A stretch of 64,000 nucleotides of DNA from SIG454 sp045578465 (GTDB taxonomy: Bacteria > Bacillota > Clostridia > Monoglobales > Monoglobaceae), in NCBI GenBank assembly GCA_045578465.1, contig JAZNKJ010000016.1, positions 5,142-69,141 on the forward strand. The letters run 5' to 3'. This document shows positions 8,288 through 16,223 of this stretch, piece after piece. A program made the position numbers and the translations under genes. How positions within the stretch are numbered: position 1 is the stretch's first letter; each line of letters starts with the position of its first letter. The notes beneath the pieces were generated by a model that ran no database searches, had not been told where the DNA came from, and saw only the letters and a program-made list of their open reading frames with translations.

Positions 8288-9268
8288 ATGTTAAAGGTTG
8301 GATTAATCGGTTGCGGATTTATGGGAACAATGCACGCTAACTGCTATAAAAATATCGAGGGTGTCGAGGTTGTGGCTTTTGCTGATTTAAGACGCGAATG
8401 CGCTGAAAAATTAGCTGAAGGAACAAATGCAACAATTTACTCTGACGGCTACGACTTAATAAATAATGCAGATGTAGATGTTATTGATATTTGCTTGCCT
8501 ACATATCTCCACAGCGAATATGCAATTGCGGCTATGGATAAGGTAAAATATGTTTTCGTTGAAAAACCTGTTGCACTGACTAAAAAGCAGGGCGCAAGAA
8601 TGATTAAGGCCGCTAAGAAAACAGGCGCAAATGTTCAGGTTGGTCAGGTTATAAGATTCTGGGATGAATATGTTAAGCTTGCTGAAATTATTAAGTCAGG
8701 TGAGCTTGGCAAAATTTTAAATGCTAATTTCAGAAGATTAAGTCCAATTCCGACATGGGGCTGGAATGACTGGCTCTTAAAGAATGAGCTTTCAGGTGGT
8801 GCAGCACAGGATTTACATATCCACGATATGGACTATGTGCTTTCACAGTTTGGCAAGCCAAATAAAATTAAGTCAGTTAAGAATATCATCGGCGAAGAGG
8901 CGTCCTACATAAATTCTCTTTTAACTTACGATGATTTTGTTGTAAGCGTTGAGGGGACCTGGGCACTTCCTGGAACACATCCTTTTGAAGCAACATTCAG
9001 AGTTGTATTTGAAAAGGGCGTAGTTGAAAATGCAGGCGGTAAGTTTATGCTTTATACAACCGATAAGGCACAAGAAATCAAAATTGAAAAGCAGGAAGTT
9101 GTGGGAGACGGCTTTGAAGGCGGAAATGTTTCTGACTTAGGCGGATACTATAACGAGCTTGTATACTTTACAGACTGTGCAAAAAATAAAACAAAGGTTG
9201 AAAGAGCAACACTGTGTGATGGGGTATCTTCCCTTAACTATGTATTGGAGGAAATAAAGAATGCTTAG
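8288..9268 (+). CDS. Gfo/Idh/MocA-family oxidoreductase (first of two)
   Basis: A 326-aa NAD(P)-dependent sugar or inositol dehydrogenase. The N-terminal Rossmann fold (KVGLIGCGFMGTMHANCY) is followed by the conserved EKPVALTKKQ lysine (~residue 96) and the C-terminal GFO_IDH_MocA domain with AAQDLHIHDMDYV (His of the catalytic region, ~180). It starts 2 nt after the isomerase stop and its 3' end overlaps the next dehydrogenase by 8 nt, indicating translational coupling. It is about 25% alike to its neighbour by eye, so the two are paralogues rather than a recent duplication. Confidence 0.92.
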   Translation: MLKVGLIGCGFMGTMHANCYKNIEGVEVVAFADLRRECAEKLAEGTNATIYSDGYDLINNADVDVIDICLPTYLHSEYAIAAMDKVKYVFVEKPVALTKKQGARMIKAAKKTGANVQVGQVIRFWDEYVKLAEIIKSGELGKILNANFRRLSPIPTWGWNDWLLKNELSGGAAQDLHIHDMDYVLSQFGKPNKIKSVKNIIGEEASYINSLLTYDDFVVSVEGTWALPGTHPFEATFRVVFEKGVVENAGGKFMLYTTDKAQEIKIEKQEVVGDGFEGGNVSDLGGYYNELVYFTDCAKNKTKVERATLCDGVSSLNYVLEEIKNA

Positions 9269-10283
9269 GGTAGGAATTGTAGGATGCGGAAATATTTTCA
9301 CAATGCACGCCACAAGCGCCCATCATTTGGAAAATTCACAAATAGTTGGCGTTTGCGATATTAAAAAAGACCGTGCAGATAAAGCGGCAGAGAAATATAA
9401 CTGCAAAGCTTACTATGATTATAAGGAAATGATAAATAAGGACAATATTGATGTTGTTCATGTTTGCGTTCCTCATTATCTCCATCCTATTATTTCAAAA
9501 TATGCAATTGAGGCGGGAGTAAATGTTCTTTGCGAAAAGCCTATGAGTATCAAATATGAAGACGGTCTTAGAAATGTCGAGCTTGCAGAGAAAAACAATG
9601 TCAAATACGGAATTATCTTCCAGTGCAGATATAATGATGCGTCTAAGCTTGTTAAAGAAAAGCTTGAAGATGGCACATTGGGAAAGGTTATTTCTGCCCG
9701 TGTTGTTTTAACCTGGTGTAAGCCTGATGAATATTACAGCTTATCAGATTGGAAAGGCACATGGGAGAAAGAGGGCGGCGGCGTTTTAATAGACCAGGCT
9801 ATTCATTCAATTGATTTGGCGAACTGGTTTATAAACGATGAGATTGAAAGCGTTCAGGCTCATCTTTCAAACCGAGGTCACTCCATTATGGAGGTTGACG
9901 ACACCGCAGAAGGCTTTATCCGTTATAAAAACGGAGCAACCTTAGGCTTCTGGGCTATGAATAACTATGGCTGTGACGACCCTATTGAAATAAGACTTCT
10001 CTGTGAAAACGGAAAAGTTACAATGGACTATGATAATGCGGAAATCGTTATGAATGACGGTCGCCGTTTCACAGCCAACACCTCCGTTGACCCCGATGTT
10101 GTCTATGAAGATGGCAAGGATTATTGGGGATTTCAGCATATCCGTCAGATTGCAGATTTTTATAAAGCGGTAGAAAATGATACAGAGCCAACAATAAGCG
10201 GAAGAGAAGCTCTTAAAATTCAGAAGCTTATTTGCGAAATCTATAAAAAAGGCACTGAAAATTTCGAAAGAAACTGCGAATAA
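9261..10283 (+). CDS. Gfo/Idh/MocA-family oxidoreductase (second of two)
   Basis: A 340-aa member of the same dehydrogenase family: Rossmann motif RVGIVGCGNIFTMHA, EKPMSIKYEDG with the conserved lysine, and LIDQAIHSIDLANWF in place of the first enzyme's HIHDMDYV block. It overlaps the upstream gene by 8 nt and ends just before a strong terminator. Paired dehydrogenases with an isomerase suggest a redox pair (oxidise, epimerise, reduce), as in some inositol and glucoside pathways; this is inference. Confidence 0.92.
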   Translation: MLRVGIVGCGNIFTMHATSAHHLENSQIVGVCDIKKDRADKAAEKYNCKAYYDYKEMINKDNIDVVHVCVPHYLHPIISKYAIEAGVNVLCEKPMSIKYEDGLRNVELAEKNNVKYGIIFQCRYNDASKLVKEKLEDGTLGKVISARVVLTWCKPDEYYSLSDWKGTWEKEGGGVLIDQAIHSIDLANWFINDEIESVQAHLSNRGHSIMEVDDTAEGFIRYKNGATLGFWAMNNYGCDDPIEIRLLCENGKVTMDYDNAEIVMNDGRRFTANTSVDPDVVYEDGKDYWGFQHIRQIADFYKAVENDTEPTISGREALKIQKLICEIYKKGTENFERNCE

Positions 10284-10300
10284 TCTAAAATTAACCAGAT

Positions 10301-10333
10301 AAAAAAGACAACTTATATAGTTGTCTTTTTTTA
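10301..10333 (+). terminator. Intrinsic terminator of the isomerase/dehydrogenase operon
   Basis: A 13-bp stem (10301-10313 with 10319-10331), TATAT loop and T-run. Its 3' arm doubles as the -35 of the next promoter. Confidence 0.88.
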
Positions 10334-10349
10334 TTTTGTATGTTATAAT
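10321..10349 (+). promoter_or_regulatory. Promoter of the 10386 gene, embedded in the terminator
   Basis: TTGTCT (10321-10326), a 17-bp spacer and TATAAT (10344-10349) with extended TGT. The -35 lies inside the terminator 3' arm. Confidence 0.7.
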
Positions 10350-10385
10350 AAGATAACAAATAAGTTTATGATTAGGAGAAATAAA

Positions 10386-11054
10386 ATGAGTAAAGAAAAA
10401 GAATTGGATATAAAAAAAGATTTTATTGATGTGGCTCTAACAGAGTATTCTGAATTAAGGGCTGAATTAAGAGAAATTATTTCTAAGCAATTTACTGTAA
10501 TCTCTGCAACATTCACTATTTTAGCTTCTTTATTTACTTTTGGGATTACTCTTATGTCGTCAAAGAATAAAGTTGACCCCGAATTCATTTCTACTATTTT
10601 TTATGTTATAATTCCGTGTTTCAGTATGTTTTCTGGTATTTTATGGTTGGATTATGTGCATAGGCAGGTTAAGTTAGGTGTATATATTTCCTTGATAGAA
10701 ACAAAGATTAATAAAAAGTTTGTTAGCGAAGAAAAGTTAAATGATATGAATGAGTGTCCAATGTTTTGGGAGCATTATGCAGACAGTGAGGCTCACCGTC
10801 ACTTTTTTCTTAAGTCCAATCATTGGAATTATTATTTTTCAATGGCACTATATTTGGGATTACCGATTATTTCTATAAGTTATTTAAAATTCATTAAAAA
10901 TGGAACATGGTATCCTTGGTGCTATATTACATTATTTGTGGCACTATGTTTTGTTGTTTTTTTAGTTGGTTACCTTAACATCATTAATGATCAAATAAAG
11001 AAAATCAATAATGTTTCACTATTTGATAAGGAGAAAACTAATGGTAATGATTAA
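10386..11054 (+). CDS. Membrane protein of unknown function, four predicted TM segments
   Basis: The 222-aa protein starts MSKEKELDIKKDFIDVALTEY. I chose the ATG at 10386 because AGGAG lies 7 nt upstream; an ATG six codons earlier lacks one. A charged N-terminal helix (~1-35, with EYSELRAELREIISKQ) precedes two hydrophobic segments (~37-60, 70-92), a soluble 60-residue stretch and two more (~138-160, 170-192). This layout (short helix, paired TMs) loosely recalls SLATT-like small membrane proteins of accessory loci, but I do not recognise a family. Composition is clearly AT-richer than the flanking genes, suggesting acquisition. Confidence 0.8.
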   Translation: MSKEKELDIKKDFIDVALTEYSELRAELREIISKQFTVISATFTILASLFTFGITLMSSKNKVDPEFISTIFYVIIPCFSMFSGILWLDYVHRQVKLGVYISLIETKINKKFVSEEKLNDMNECPMFWEHYADSEAHRHFFLKSNHWNYYFSMALYLGLPIISISYLKFIKNGTWYPWCYITLFVALCFVVFLVGYLNIINDQIKKINNVSLFDKEKTNGND

Positions 11055-11059
11055 TAATG

Positions 11060-11096
11060 AGTGACACAAAAGATAATTTGCATCTTTCCTGTCACT
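11060..11096 (+). terminator. Imperfect hairpin after the four-TM protein gene
   Basis: Outer arms AGTGACA/TGTCACT (11060-11066, 11090-11096) and inner arms AAAGAT/ATCTTT (11069-11074, 11082-11087). There is no clean T-run, so termination is uncertain. Confidence 0.4.
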
Positions 11097-11143
11097 TAAT
11101 TATATAATGAACTTAAATAAAATTTGAGTGGAGCTAATATATT

Positions 11144-11752
11144 GTGGGATTATGGAATTTTTTTAGACAAAAGGCAAAAGAGTCACAAAATGAGATGAAA
11201 AATTATTTACAAAATGAAATCATGAAAAGTATTCAGAATTGGGAAAAAGAAGACATATATGCAATATCCTTGTATGTCTATAATAATTATGATAATCCCT
11301 GTGAACCTATAGTGATATTAGGGTACAACACAAATGAGAATTTTAACAATCAAATATCAAAAGCAGCTGGTAAATTGGAGGCAATGTGGAATTATGCATT
11401 CTGGCTCCAAAATGATGAGTTTAATTTTGGAGAAAATGAAACGCAAGAAATTGTAAAAAGGTGGATTAAACAAAAGGGGTATCGTTATTATACATATGAT
11501 GAAATGTTCAATTTGAGTTGTGATCCCGACCCTGAAACCTATGAAAATATTCCGGAAGAGTTTGTTAGAGAATTGATCGAAATAGTTAAGCAACTTCACA
11601 AAAGTGGATATATTAAAAGTCAATTTGGAAAATCAATTCCAATACTAATACATGAATTGGAGTACTATGATAAAATCGCTCAGTGGAATATAGGAGCCAA
11701 TCCTGATGTGGATTTAAGTGATTTTCTGAGATTTTGTAGTGGTGAAGAATAA
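11144..11752 (+). CDS. Hypothetical soluble protein, possibly immunity/DUF4303-like
   Basis: The 202-aa protein begins at a GTG (GLWNFFRQKAKESQ) with TGGAG about 10 nt upstream. It is acidic and rich in aromatic residues, with recurring text such as DIYAISLYVYNNY, KWNYAFW-like (MWNYAFWLQND) and PILIHELEYYDKIAQWN. This style recalls small immunity-type proteins of polymorphic toxin loci, but no toxin gene is adjacent. No signal peptide or TM segment is seen. It shares low GC with the preceding membrane protein gene and is separated from it by 89 bp containing a hairpin. The function is unknown. Confidence 0.72.
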   Translation: MGLWNFFRQKAKESQNEMKNYLQNEIMKSIQNWEKEDIYAISLYVYNNYDNPCEPIVILGYNTNENFNNQISKAAGKLEAMWNYAFWLQNDEFNFGENETQEIVKRWIKQKGYRYYTYDEMFNLSCDPDPETYENIPEEFVRELIEIVKQLHKSGYIKSQFGKSIPILIHELEYYDKIAQWNIGANPDVDLSDFLRFCSGEE

Positions 11753-11798
11753 TTTAATAATATAAGAATAATTACTCTGCATCTAAATTTGCCGCGTA

Positions 11799-11807
11799 TG
11801 TTATAAT
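11799..11807 (+). promoter_or_regulatory. Extended -10 element upstream of the histidine phosphatase operon
   Basis: TGTTATAAT at 11799-11807, 35 bp before the ATG at 11842. No good -35 is present at 17 bp, so this would be an extended -10 promoter. Confidence 0.5.
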
Positions 11808-11841
11808 GAAATGAACGAATTTTTGAAAAGGGAAATATGCT

Positions 11842-12543
11842 ATGAAGATTATGATAATTCGCCACGGCGACCCTGATTATTCCATAGATAGTCTGACAGA
11901 GAAAGGCTGGAGGGAAGCAGAAATGCTCTCCGAAAGGCTTATAAAAGAGAATATAGACGATTTTTACTGTTCCCCATTGGGAAGAGCCAGAGATACGGCG
12001 TCTCCCACTCTTAAAAAGCTGGGGGAAGAGGCGGAGGTTTTAGACTGGCTCCACGAATTTCGGGGGACTATTACCTCTCCCTTTACGGGAAAAACAAGAA
12101 ACAGCTGGGATTTGCCCCCGTCAATATGGTGCGCAGATGAGCGGTATTATGATATAAATAATTGGAGTGAGCCCTCGCTTATGAAAGAGGGAACCAGCGC
12201 CGAGATTTTTGAGGAAACAGGAAGAGGAGTGGATGCTCTCCTTAGAAAATACGGCTGGATAAGAGAGGGTATGGCCTACCGAGGGGGAGAGGATAAAACC
12301 ATAGCTCTTGTGTGTCATTTCGCATTAGGGATTACAGTTATGGCGTATATTTTAGGGATTTCTCCCGTTGTGGCGCAAAATAATTTCTATCTTGCCCCAA
12401 CATCTGTAACAACTCTTGTCAGCGAAACCGATGCAAAAGGAATATCCCATTTTCGTGCAACAGGAGTAGGGGATATTTCCCACCTTTATATGCACGGCGA
12501 AAAGATGTCGGAGTCGGGACTTTATCCCCGCTTTGAAAAATAG
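11842..12543 (+). CDS. Histidine phosphatase (phosphoglycerate mutase superfamily)
   Basis: A 233-aa member of the histidine phosphatase superfamily. The RHG motif is at residues 7-9 (MIIRHGDPDY), the LTEKGWREAEMLSERL helix follows, and FYCSPLGRARDTASP and the second catalytic histidine in LVCHFALGI (~155) are present. The insert WDLPPSIWCADERYY is larger than in cobalamin phosphatase CobC or small PGMs. It is the first gene of a five-gene operon with RNase M5-like, flavodiiron, DUF4430 and ECF genes. Adjacent B12-type uptake genes hint at a metabolite phosphatase, but the substrate is unknown. Confidence 0.85.
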   Translation: MKIMIIRHGDPDYSIDSLTEKGWREAEMLSERLIKENIDDFYCSPLGRARDTASPTLKKLGEEAEVLDWLHEFRGTITSPFTGKTRNSWDLPPSIWCADERYYDINNWSEPSLMKEGTSAEIFEETGRGVDALLRKYGWIREGMAYRGGEDKTIALVCHFALGITVMAYILGISPVVAQNNFYLAPTSVTTLVSETDAKGISHFRATGVGDISHLYMHGEKMSESGLYPRFEK

Positions 12544-12555
12544 GGAGGAGAAGAT

Positions 12556-13161
12556 ATGCTCCATATAAAAGAAACCATTGTTCTTGAAGGGAAATATGAC
12601 AAGGAACGGGTAAAGAAAATAACGGACGCCCCCATTATATTAACGGGTGGATTTTCCCTTTATAAAGACAAGAAAATTATAAAAGCGATAAAGTGTGCCG
12701 CTGAGAAGACAGGAATAATTATTCTTACGGATTCGGACAGAGCAGGTTTTAGGATAAGAAACTATATAAAACAATGCGTAGGGGACAAAGGAAAGGTTTT
12801 AAACGCCTATATCCCGTCCGTTGAGGGTAAAGAAAAGAGAAAAGACGCCCCCGGCAAAGAGGGGATTTTAGGGGTTGAAGGAATGAGCGAGGAAACGCTT
12901 CGTGAAATACTTTCCTCTGCAACAGAGATAATAGAAAAACCTCTGACCGATGAGCCACAGCTCACAAAAGCTATGCTCTATGAGGATGGTCTTACGGGAA
13001 AGGCGGACAGCGCACAGCTGAGGAAAAGGTTAGAGAAAGAGCTTTCTCTTCCCCCGAGGCTTTCCGCAAATGGAATGATTGAGATAATTAACCGTATTTA
13101 CGGTTATGAAACATATAAAAAAGCACTTGATAAAGTAAAAAAGGAGAGGAAATATGAATAA
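12556..13161 (+). CDS. rnmV: Ribonuclease M5-like Toprim protein (5S rRNA maturase family)
   Basis: RNase M5 trims 5S rRNA precursor in low-GC Gram-positives. The 201-aa product has the Toprim domain with the catalytic glutamate in VLEGKYDKERVKKI (~residue 10), TGGFSLYKDK and the DxD of TDSDRAGFRIRNYI (~55-68). The lysine-rich GKEKRKDAPGKEGILGVEG segment is diagnostic of the RnmV group. A C-terminal DUF4093-type domain follows. GGAGGAG precedes the ATG. It overlaps the next gene by 8 nt. In Bacillus rnmV lies near ksgA; here it is in a different context. Confidence 0.87.
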   Translation: MLHIKETIVLEGKYDKERVKKITDAPIILTGGFSLYKDKKIIKAIKCAAEKTGIIILTDSDRAGFRIRNYIKQCVGDKGKVLNAYIPSVEGKEKRKDAPGKEGILGVEGMSEETLREILSSATEIIEKPLTDEPQLTKAMLYEDGLTGKADSAQLRKRLEKELSLPPRLSANGMIEIINRIYGYETYKKALDKVKKERKYE

Positions 13162-14305
13162 GGATATTAAGTATATTGGAGTAAACGACAGAGAAGTTGA
13201 CCTTTTTGAGGGACAGTATGAAGTTCCTGAGGGGATGGCGTATAACTCTTATGTTGTTCTTGACGAAAAGGTTGCGGTTTTTGATACAGTTGATAAGAAT
13301 TTTGGCGAGGAATGGCTTTTAAATCTCGAAAAAGCTCTCGGCGGAAGAGATGTTGACTATCTTATAGTTCAGCATATGGAGCCTGACCACTCAGCAAACA
13401 TTGATGTTTTTGCAAAGAAATACAGCAATGCAAAAATTGTTGCAACGGATAAGGCTTTTGTTATGATGGAGCAGTTTTTTGGCGAAACCTATGAGGGAAG
13501 AAAAATCGCTGTAAAAGACGGGGATACTTTAAGCCTTGGTAAGCACGAGCTTGTTTTCGTAACAGCTCCGATGGTTCACTGGCCTGAGGTTATGCTTACC
13601 TACGATAAAACTGATAAGGTTTTATTCTCTGCCGATGCTTTTGGAAAATTCGGTGCATTAGACGCAGATGAAGATTGGGCGTGCGAGGCAAGAAGATATT
13701 ATTTTGGCATCGTTGGAAAATATGGCGCGCAGGTTCAGGCCCTCTTAAAGAAAGCGGCAGGACTTACAATTGAAACAATCGGCCCTCTCCACGGTCCCGT
13801 TTTAACAGAGAATTTAGGCTATTACCTGAATTTATATAACATCTGGTCTTCCTATGAAAGCGAAGAAAAAGGCGTTTTTGTTGCCTATACCTCCGTTTAC
13901 GGAAACACCAAAAAGGCTGCCCTTTTGCTCTCAGAAAAGCTTAAAGGAATGGGCGTTAAGGTGGCAACTTGCGACCTTGCACGAGAGGATATGCACGAGG
14001 CAATAGAGGATGCTTTTAAATATAGCAATCTTGTTCTTGCCACAACAACATATAACGGAGACATCTTCCCATTTATGAAAGAGTTTATAAACCACTTGAC
14101 AGAGAGAAATTATCAGAACAGAACGGTTTCCTTTGTTGAAAACGGAAGCTGGGCGCCTGTTGCTAAAAAGGTTATGCTCAAAATGCTTGAAAACAGCAAG
14201 AATTTAAGATACACAGAAAATTCTGTAACTATAAAGTCAGCGATTAATGCAGTCAGCGAAAGAGAAATTGATGCTTTGGCAGAAGAAATAAGAGGGACTT
14301 TATAA
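13154..14305 (+). CDS. Flavodiiron protein (type A flavoprotein, O2/NO reductase)
   Basis: The 383-aa protein has an N-terminal metallo-beta-lactamase diiron domain (~1-240) and a C-terminal flavodoxin domain (~250-383; FMN loop AYTSVYGNTKKAA). Diiron ligands are visible: HMEPDHSAN (H-x-E-x-D-H), the HWPEVM histidine, the aspartate in FSADAFGKFG and the GPLHGPV histidine. In anaerobes such enzymes reduce O2 to water or NO to N2O with electrons from rubredoxin or F420; no rubredoxin domain is fused. It overlaps its neighbours at both ends (8 nt and TAATG), so it is translationally coupled. Confidence 0.95.
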   Translation: MNKDIKYIGVNDREVDLFEGQYEVPEGMAYNSYVVLDEKVAVFDTVDKNFGEEWLLNLEKALGGRDVDYLIVQHMEPDHSANIDVFAKKYSNAKIVATDKAFVMMEQFFGETYEGRKIAVKDGDTLSLGKHELVFVTAPMVHWPEVMLTYDKTDKVLFSADAFGKFGALDADEDWACEARRYYFGIVGKYGAQVQALLKKAAGLTIETIGPLHGPVLTENLGYYLNLYNIWSSYESEEKGVFVAYTSVYGNTKKAALLLSEKLKGMGVKVATCDLAREDMHEAIEDAFKYSNLVLATTTYNGDIFPFMKEFINHLTERNYQNRTVSFVENGSWAPVAKKVMLKMLENSKNLRYTENSVTIKSAINAVSEREIDALAEEIRGTL

Positions 14306-14712
14306 TGAAAAGAATTTTAGCCATTGTTCTTTTAACTCTTATGACAGTAAGCTTTTTCGGCTGTCAGAGGGAGGAAGTTAAAACGATAGAATGCCCGGCT
14401 TATACACAACTCGGCCAGGGCGAAAAAGAGTTTATGTTCACAGTTACAGGAAAAGATGGAGAAACAGAAGGTTTTTTAATCCATACCGATGAAAAAACCG
14501 TTGGACAGGCTCTTCTCAATTTGGGGATAATTGAGGGCGAGGACGGCCCATATGGACTGTTTGTAAAAACGGTAAACGGCGAGAGAGCTGACTACGATAA
14601 GGATAAGGTATATTGGGCGTTTTATGTTGACGGCGAATATGCAACCCACAGCGTTGATAAAACAGAGATAGAAGAGGGAAAAGTCTACGCTTTTAAGGTA
14701 ACGAAAGCATGA
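14305..14712 (+). CDS. DUF4430-domain lipoprotein
   Basis: The 135-aa product has a lipoprotein signal (KRILAIVLLTLMTVSFFGC, lipobox cysteine at ~20) and a DUF4430 domain: TVGQALLNLGIIEGEDGPYGLFVKTVNG, then DKVYWAFYVDGEYATHSVD. DUF4430 resembles the C-terminal domain of transcobalamin and intrinsic factor, so it may bind a tetrapyrrole or other vitamin-like ligand outside the membrane. Its start overlaps the flavodiiron stop as TAATG and its end overlaps the ECF S-component gene by 4 nt, indicating that both work together in uptake. Confidence 0.88.
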   Translation: MKRILAIVLLTLMTVSFFGCQREEVKTIECPAYTQLGQGEKEFMFTVTGKDGETEGFLIHTDEKTVGQALLNLGIIEGEDGPYGLFVKTVNGERADYDKDKVYWAFYVDGEYATHSVDKTEIEEGKVYAFKVTKA

Positions 14713-15212
14713 GAATAAGTATTAAGGAAACGGCGATTTTCGGGATGCTTGGGGCGATTATGTATGTCTCCAAGATGCTTATGGAGTTTCTTCCCAATAT
14801 CCATTTGCTTGGGGTTTTCGTTGTGGCAATAACGGCGGTATATCGGGCAAAAGCTCTTTATCCCATATACATATATGTTTTCATAAACGGACTTTTCGCA
14901 GGCTTTGCTCTATGGTGGATTCCATATCTTTATATATGGACAGTCCTTTGGGGAATGACTATGCTTGTGCCGAAAGGGTTAAACCCTAAAATTAAAACGG
15001 TGGTCTATATTCTGATTTGCTCTCTCCACGGCTTTTTGTTTGGAACTCTTTATTCATTTGGACAAGCAATAATATTCGGAATGAACTTTAAAACAACAAT
15101 CGCCTGGATTGTGGCAGGTCTACCCTGGGACGCGGTCCAGGGAATAGGAAACCTAATCGGCGGACTACTCATAAAACCCCTGATCTCAGTAATAAAATTA
15201 TCAAAAAAATAA
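14709..15212 (+). CDS. ECF transporter S component-like membrane protein
   Basis: The 167-aa hydrophobic protein has about six TM segments and the ECF substrate-binding fold signature start ISIKETAIFGMLGAIMYVSKMLMEFLPNIHLLG. The AlGaxM-like opening (GMLGAIMYVSK) is where S components contact EcfT. No EcfA/A'/T genes are nearby, so it would share a genome-wide (group II) energising module. The preceding DUF4430 lipoprotein overlaps by 4 nt, suggesting a two-part receptor; cobalamin or a related vitamin is the best guess but cannot be shown here. Confidence 0.8.
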   Translation: MRISIKETAIFGMLGAIMYVSKMLMEFLPNIHLLGVFVVAITAVYRAKALYPIYIYVFINGLFAGFALWWIPYLYIWTVLWGMTMLVPKGLNPKIKTVVYILICSLHGFLFGTLYSFGQAIIFGMNFKTTIAWIVAGLPWDAVQGIGNLIGGLLIKPLISVIKLSKK

Positions 15213-15244
15213 AGGCAGGAATGATTTAGTTCCTGCCTTTTTTA
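15211..15244 (+). terminator. Intrinsic terminator of the flavodiiron/ECF operon
   Basis: An 11-bp stem AAAGGCAGGAA/TTCCTGCCTTT (15211-15221, 15230-15240) followed by further T. Confidence 0.9.
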
Positions 15245-15288
15245 TTAACTCAAAAGACCGTAGCTTTTGCTACGGTCTTTTGAGTTAA
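15245..15288. repeat. 20-bp perfect inverted repeat with TTTT loop
   Basis: Arms 15245-15264 and 15269-15288 are exact complements around TTTT. It directly follows a complete terminator and faces the spo0A 3' end. There is no T-run beyond the arms on either strand, though T's within the stem may serve. It could be a second terminator for convergent transcription or an interspersed repeat. Confidence 0.8.
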
Positions 15289-15317
15289 GGATGAAACTTA
15301 TGAATAACTATTACACA

Positions 15318-16094
15318 CTAACTTGCGTTTTTGATTTGGAGGCGGAGGCGGTCGGCAATCATTGCGATAAACTCAGAGTTGGTTGGCTTGCCTTTGGTGT
15401 TTGCAACGGTGTAGCCGAAAATGGAGTTTAAAACCTCTGTATCCCCTCTGTCCCAGGCAACCTCAATTGCGTGGCGGATTGCCCTTTCAACTCGGCTTGA
15501 AGTTGTGCCGAAATCCTTTGCAACAGTTGGATAAAGCTTTTTGGTTATGGAGTTTATAACATCAAGATTTTCAACAACAAGCATTATTGCATGGCGAAGA
15601 TACTGATAACCCTTAATATGAGCAGGGATGCCGATTTCGTGGATGGTTTTGGTTACCATAGTTTCAATGTCAAGAGCGGTCGGACGGCTCTTTCCGATAA
15701 TCTTTCCAACAGCGTCTTCTTCGGAGTGGAAAAGTTTGATTGTGCTTATAAGGCTCTCGATATTAAGAGGCTTAACCATATAATATTCAGCCCCAAGGTC
15801 AATACAGCTCTGGGCAATCTTCTCCTTTTTAATGGAAGAAGAAATAATAACCATTGGCCCGCTAGCTTGCTTATTTCTCAGTCTTTCCAGAACCCCCATA
15901 CCGTCAAGAGATGGAAGAATAAGGTCCATAATGAGAACATCCGGCTTTAAAAGCTCAACCTTTTCCAAAACTTCAAAACCGTCACTGACCAGAGCGCAAA
16001 CCGAAAAATGATAATCAGCTTCAAGCTGCTTTTTAATCATTTCCCCATAGCTTCTTTCGTTGTCTGCAATAAGAACTTTTATCTGTTTCTCCAT
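15318..16094 (-). CDS. spo0A: Sporulation master regulator Spo0A
   Basis: A 258-aa response regulator. The receiver domain (~5-120) has the acidic pair D11/N12, phospho-acceptor D57 (VLIMDLILP), the conserved serine (VIISSS) and lysine (MVKPLN). The C-terminal Spo0A effector domain carries the recognition helix text FGTTSSRVERAIRHAIEVAW and the end NSEFIAMIADRLRL. I chose the ATG at 16094 because AAGGAG lies 10 nt upstream and the product then fits the family; an earlier start at 16124 adds ten residues. Its presence, with sigK and spoVM, marks a spore former. Confidence 0.97.
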   Translation of the reverse strand: MEKQIKVLIADNERSYGEMIKKQLEADYHFSVCALVSDGFEVLEKVELLKPDVLIMDLILPSLDGMGVLERLRNKQASGPMVIISSSIKKEKIAQSCIDLGAEYYMVKPLNIESLISTIKLFHSEEDAVGKIIGKSRPTALDIETMVTKTIHEIGIPAHIKGYQYLRHAIMLVVENLDVINSITKKLYPTVAKDFGTTSSRVERAIRHAIEVAWDRGDTEVLNSIFGYTVANTKGKPTNSEFIAMIADRLRLQIKNAS

Positions 16095-16144
16095 TTTAAC
16101 AATTCTCCTTTTATATTTTTCCAAAATTTTCCAATTACAATTAG

Positions 16145-16174
16145 ATTATAAACCCAATTACCAAAATTTGTCAA
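16145..16174 (-). promoter_or_regulatory. Consensus sigma-A promoter of spo0A
   Basis: On the minus strand TTGACA (16169-16174), an 18-bp spacer and TATAAT (16145-16150), about 50 bp before the spo0A ATG. Confidence 0.8.
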
Positions 16175-16223
16175 TAGGTTTTTAAAAAATTTTTGGAAAA
16201 ATATTTTTAGATATTGTTGTTGC

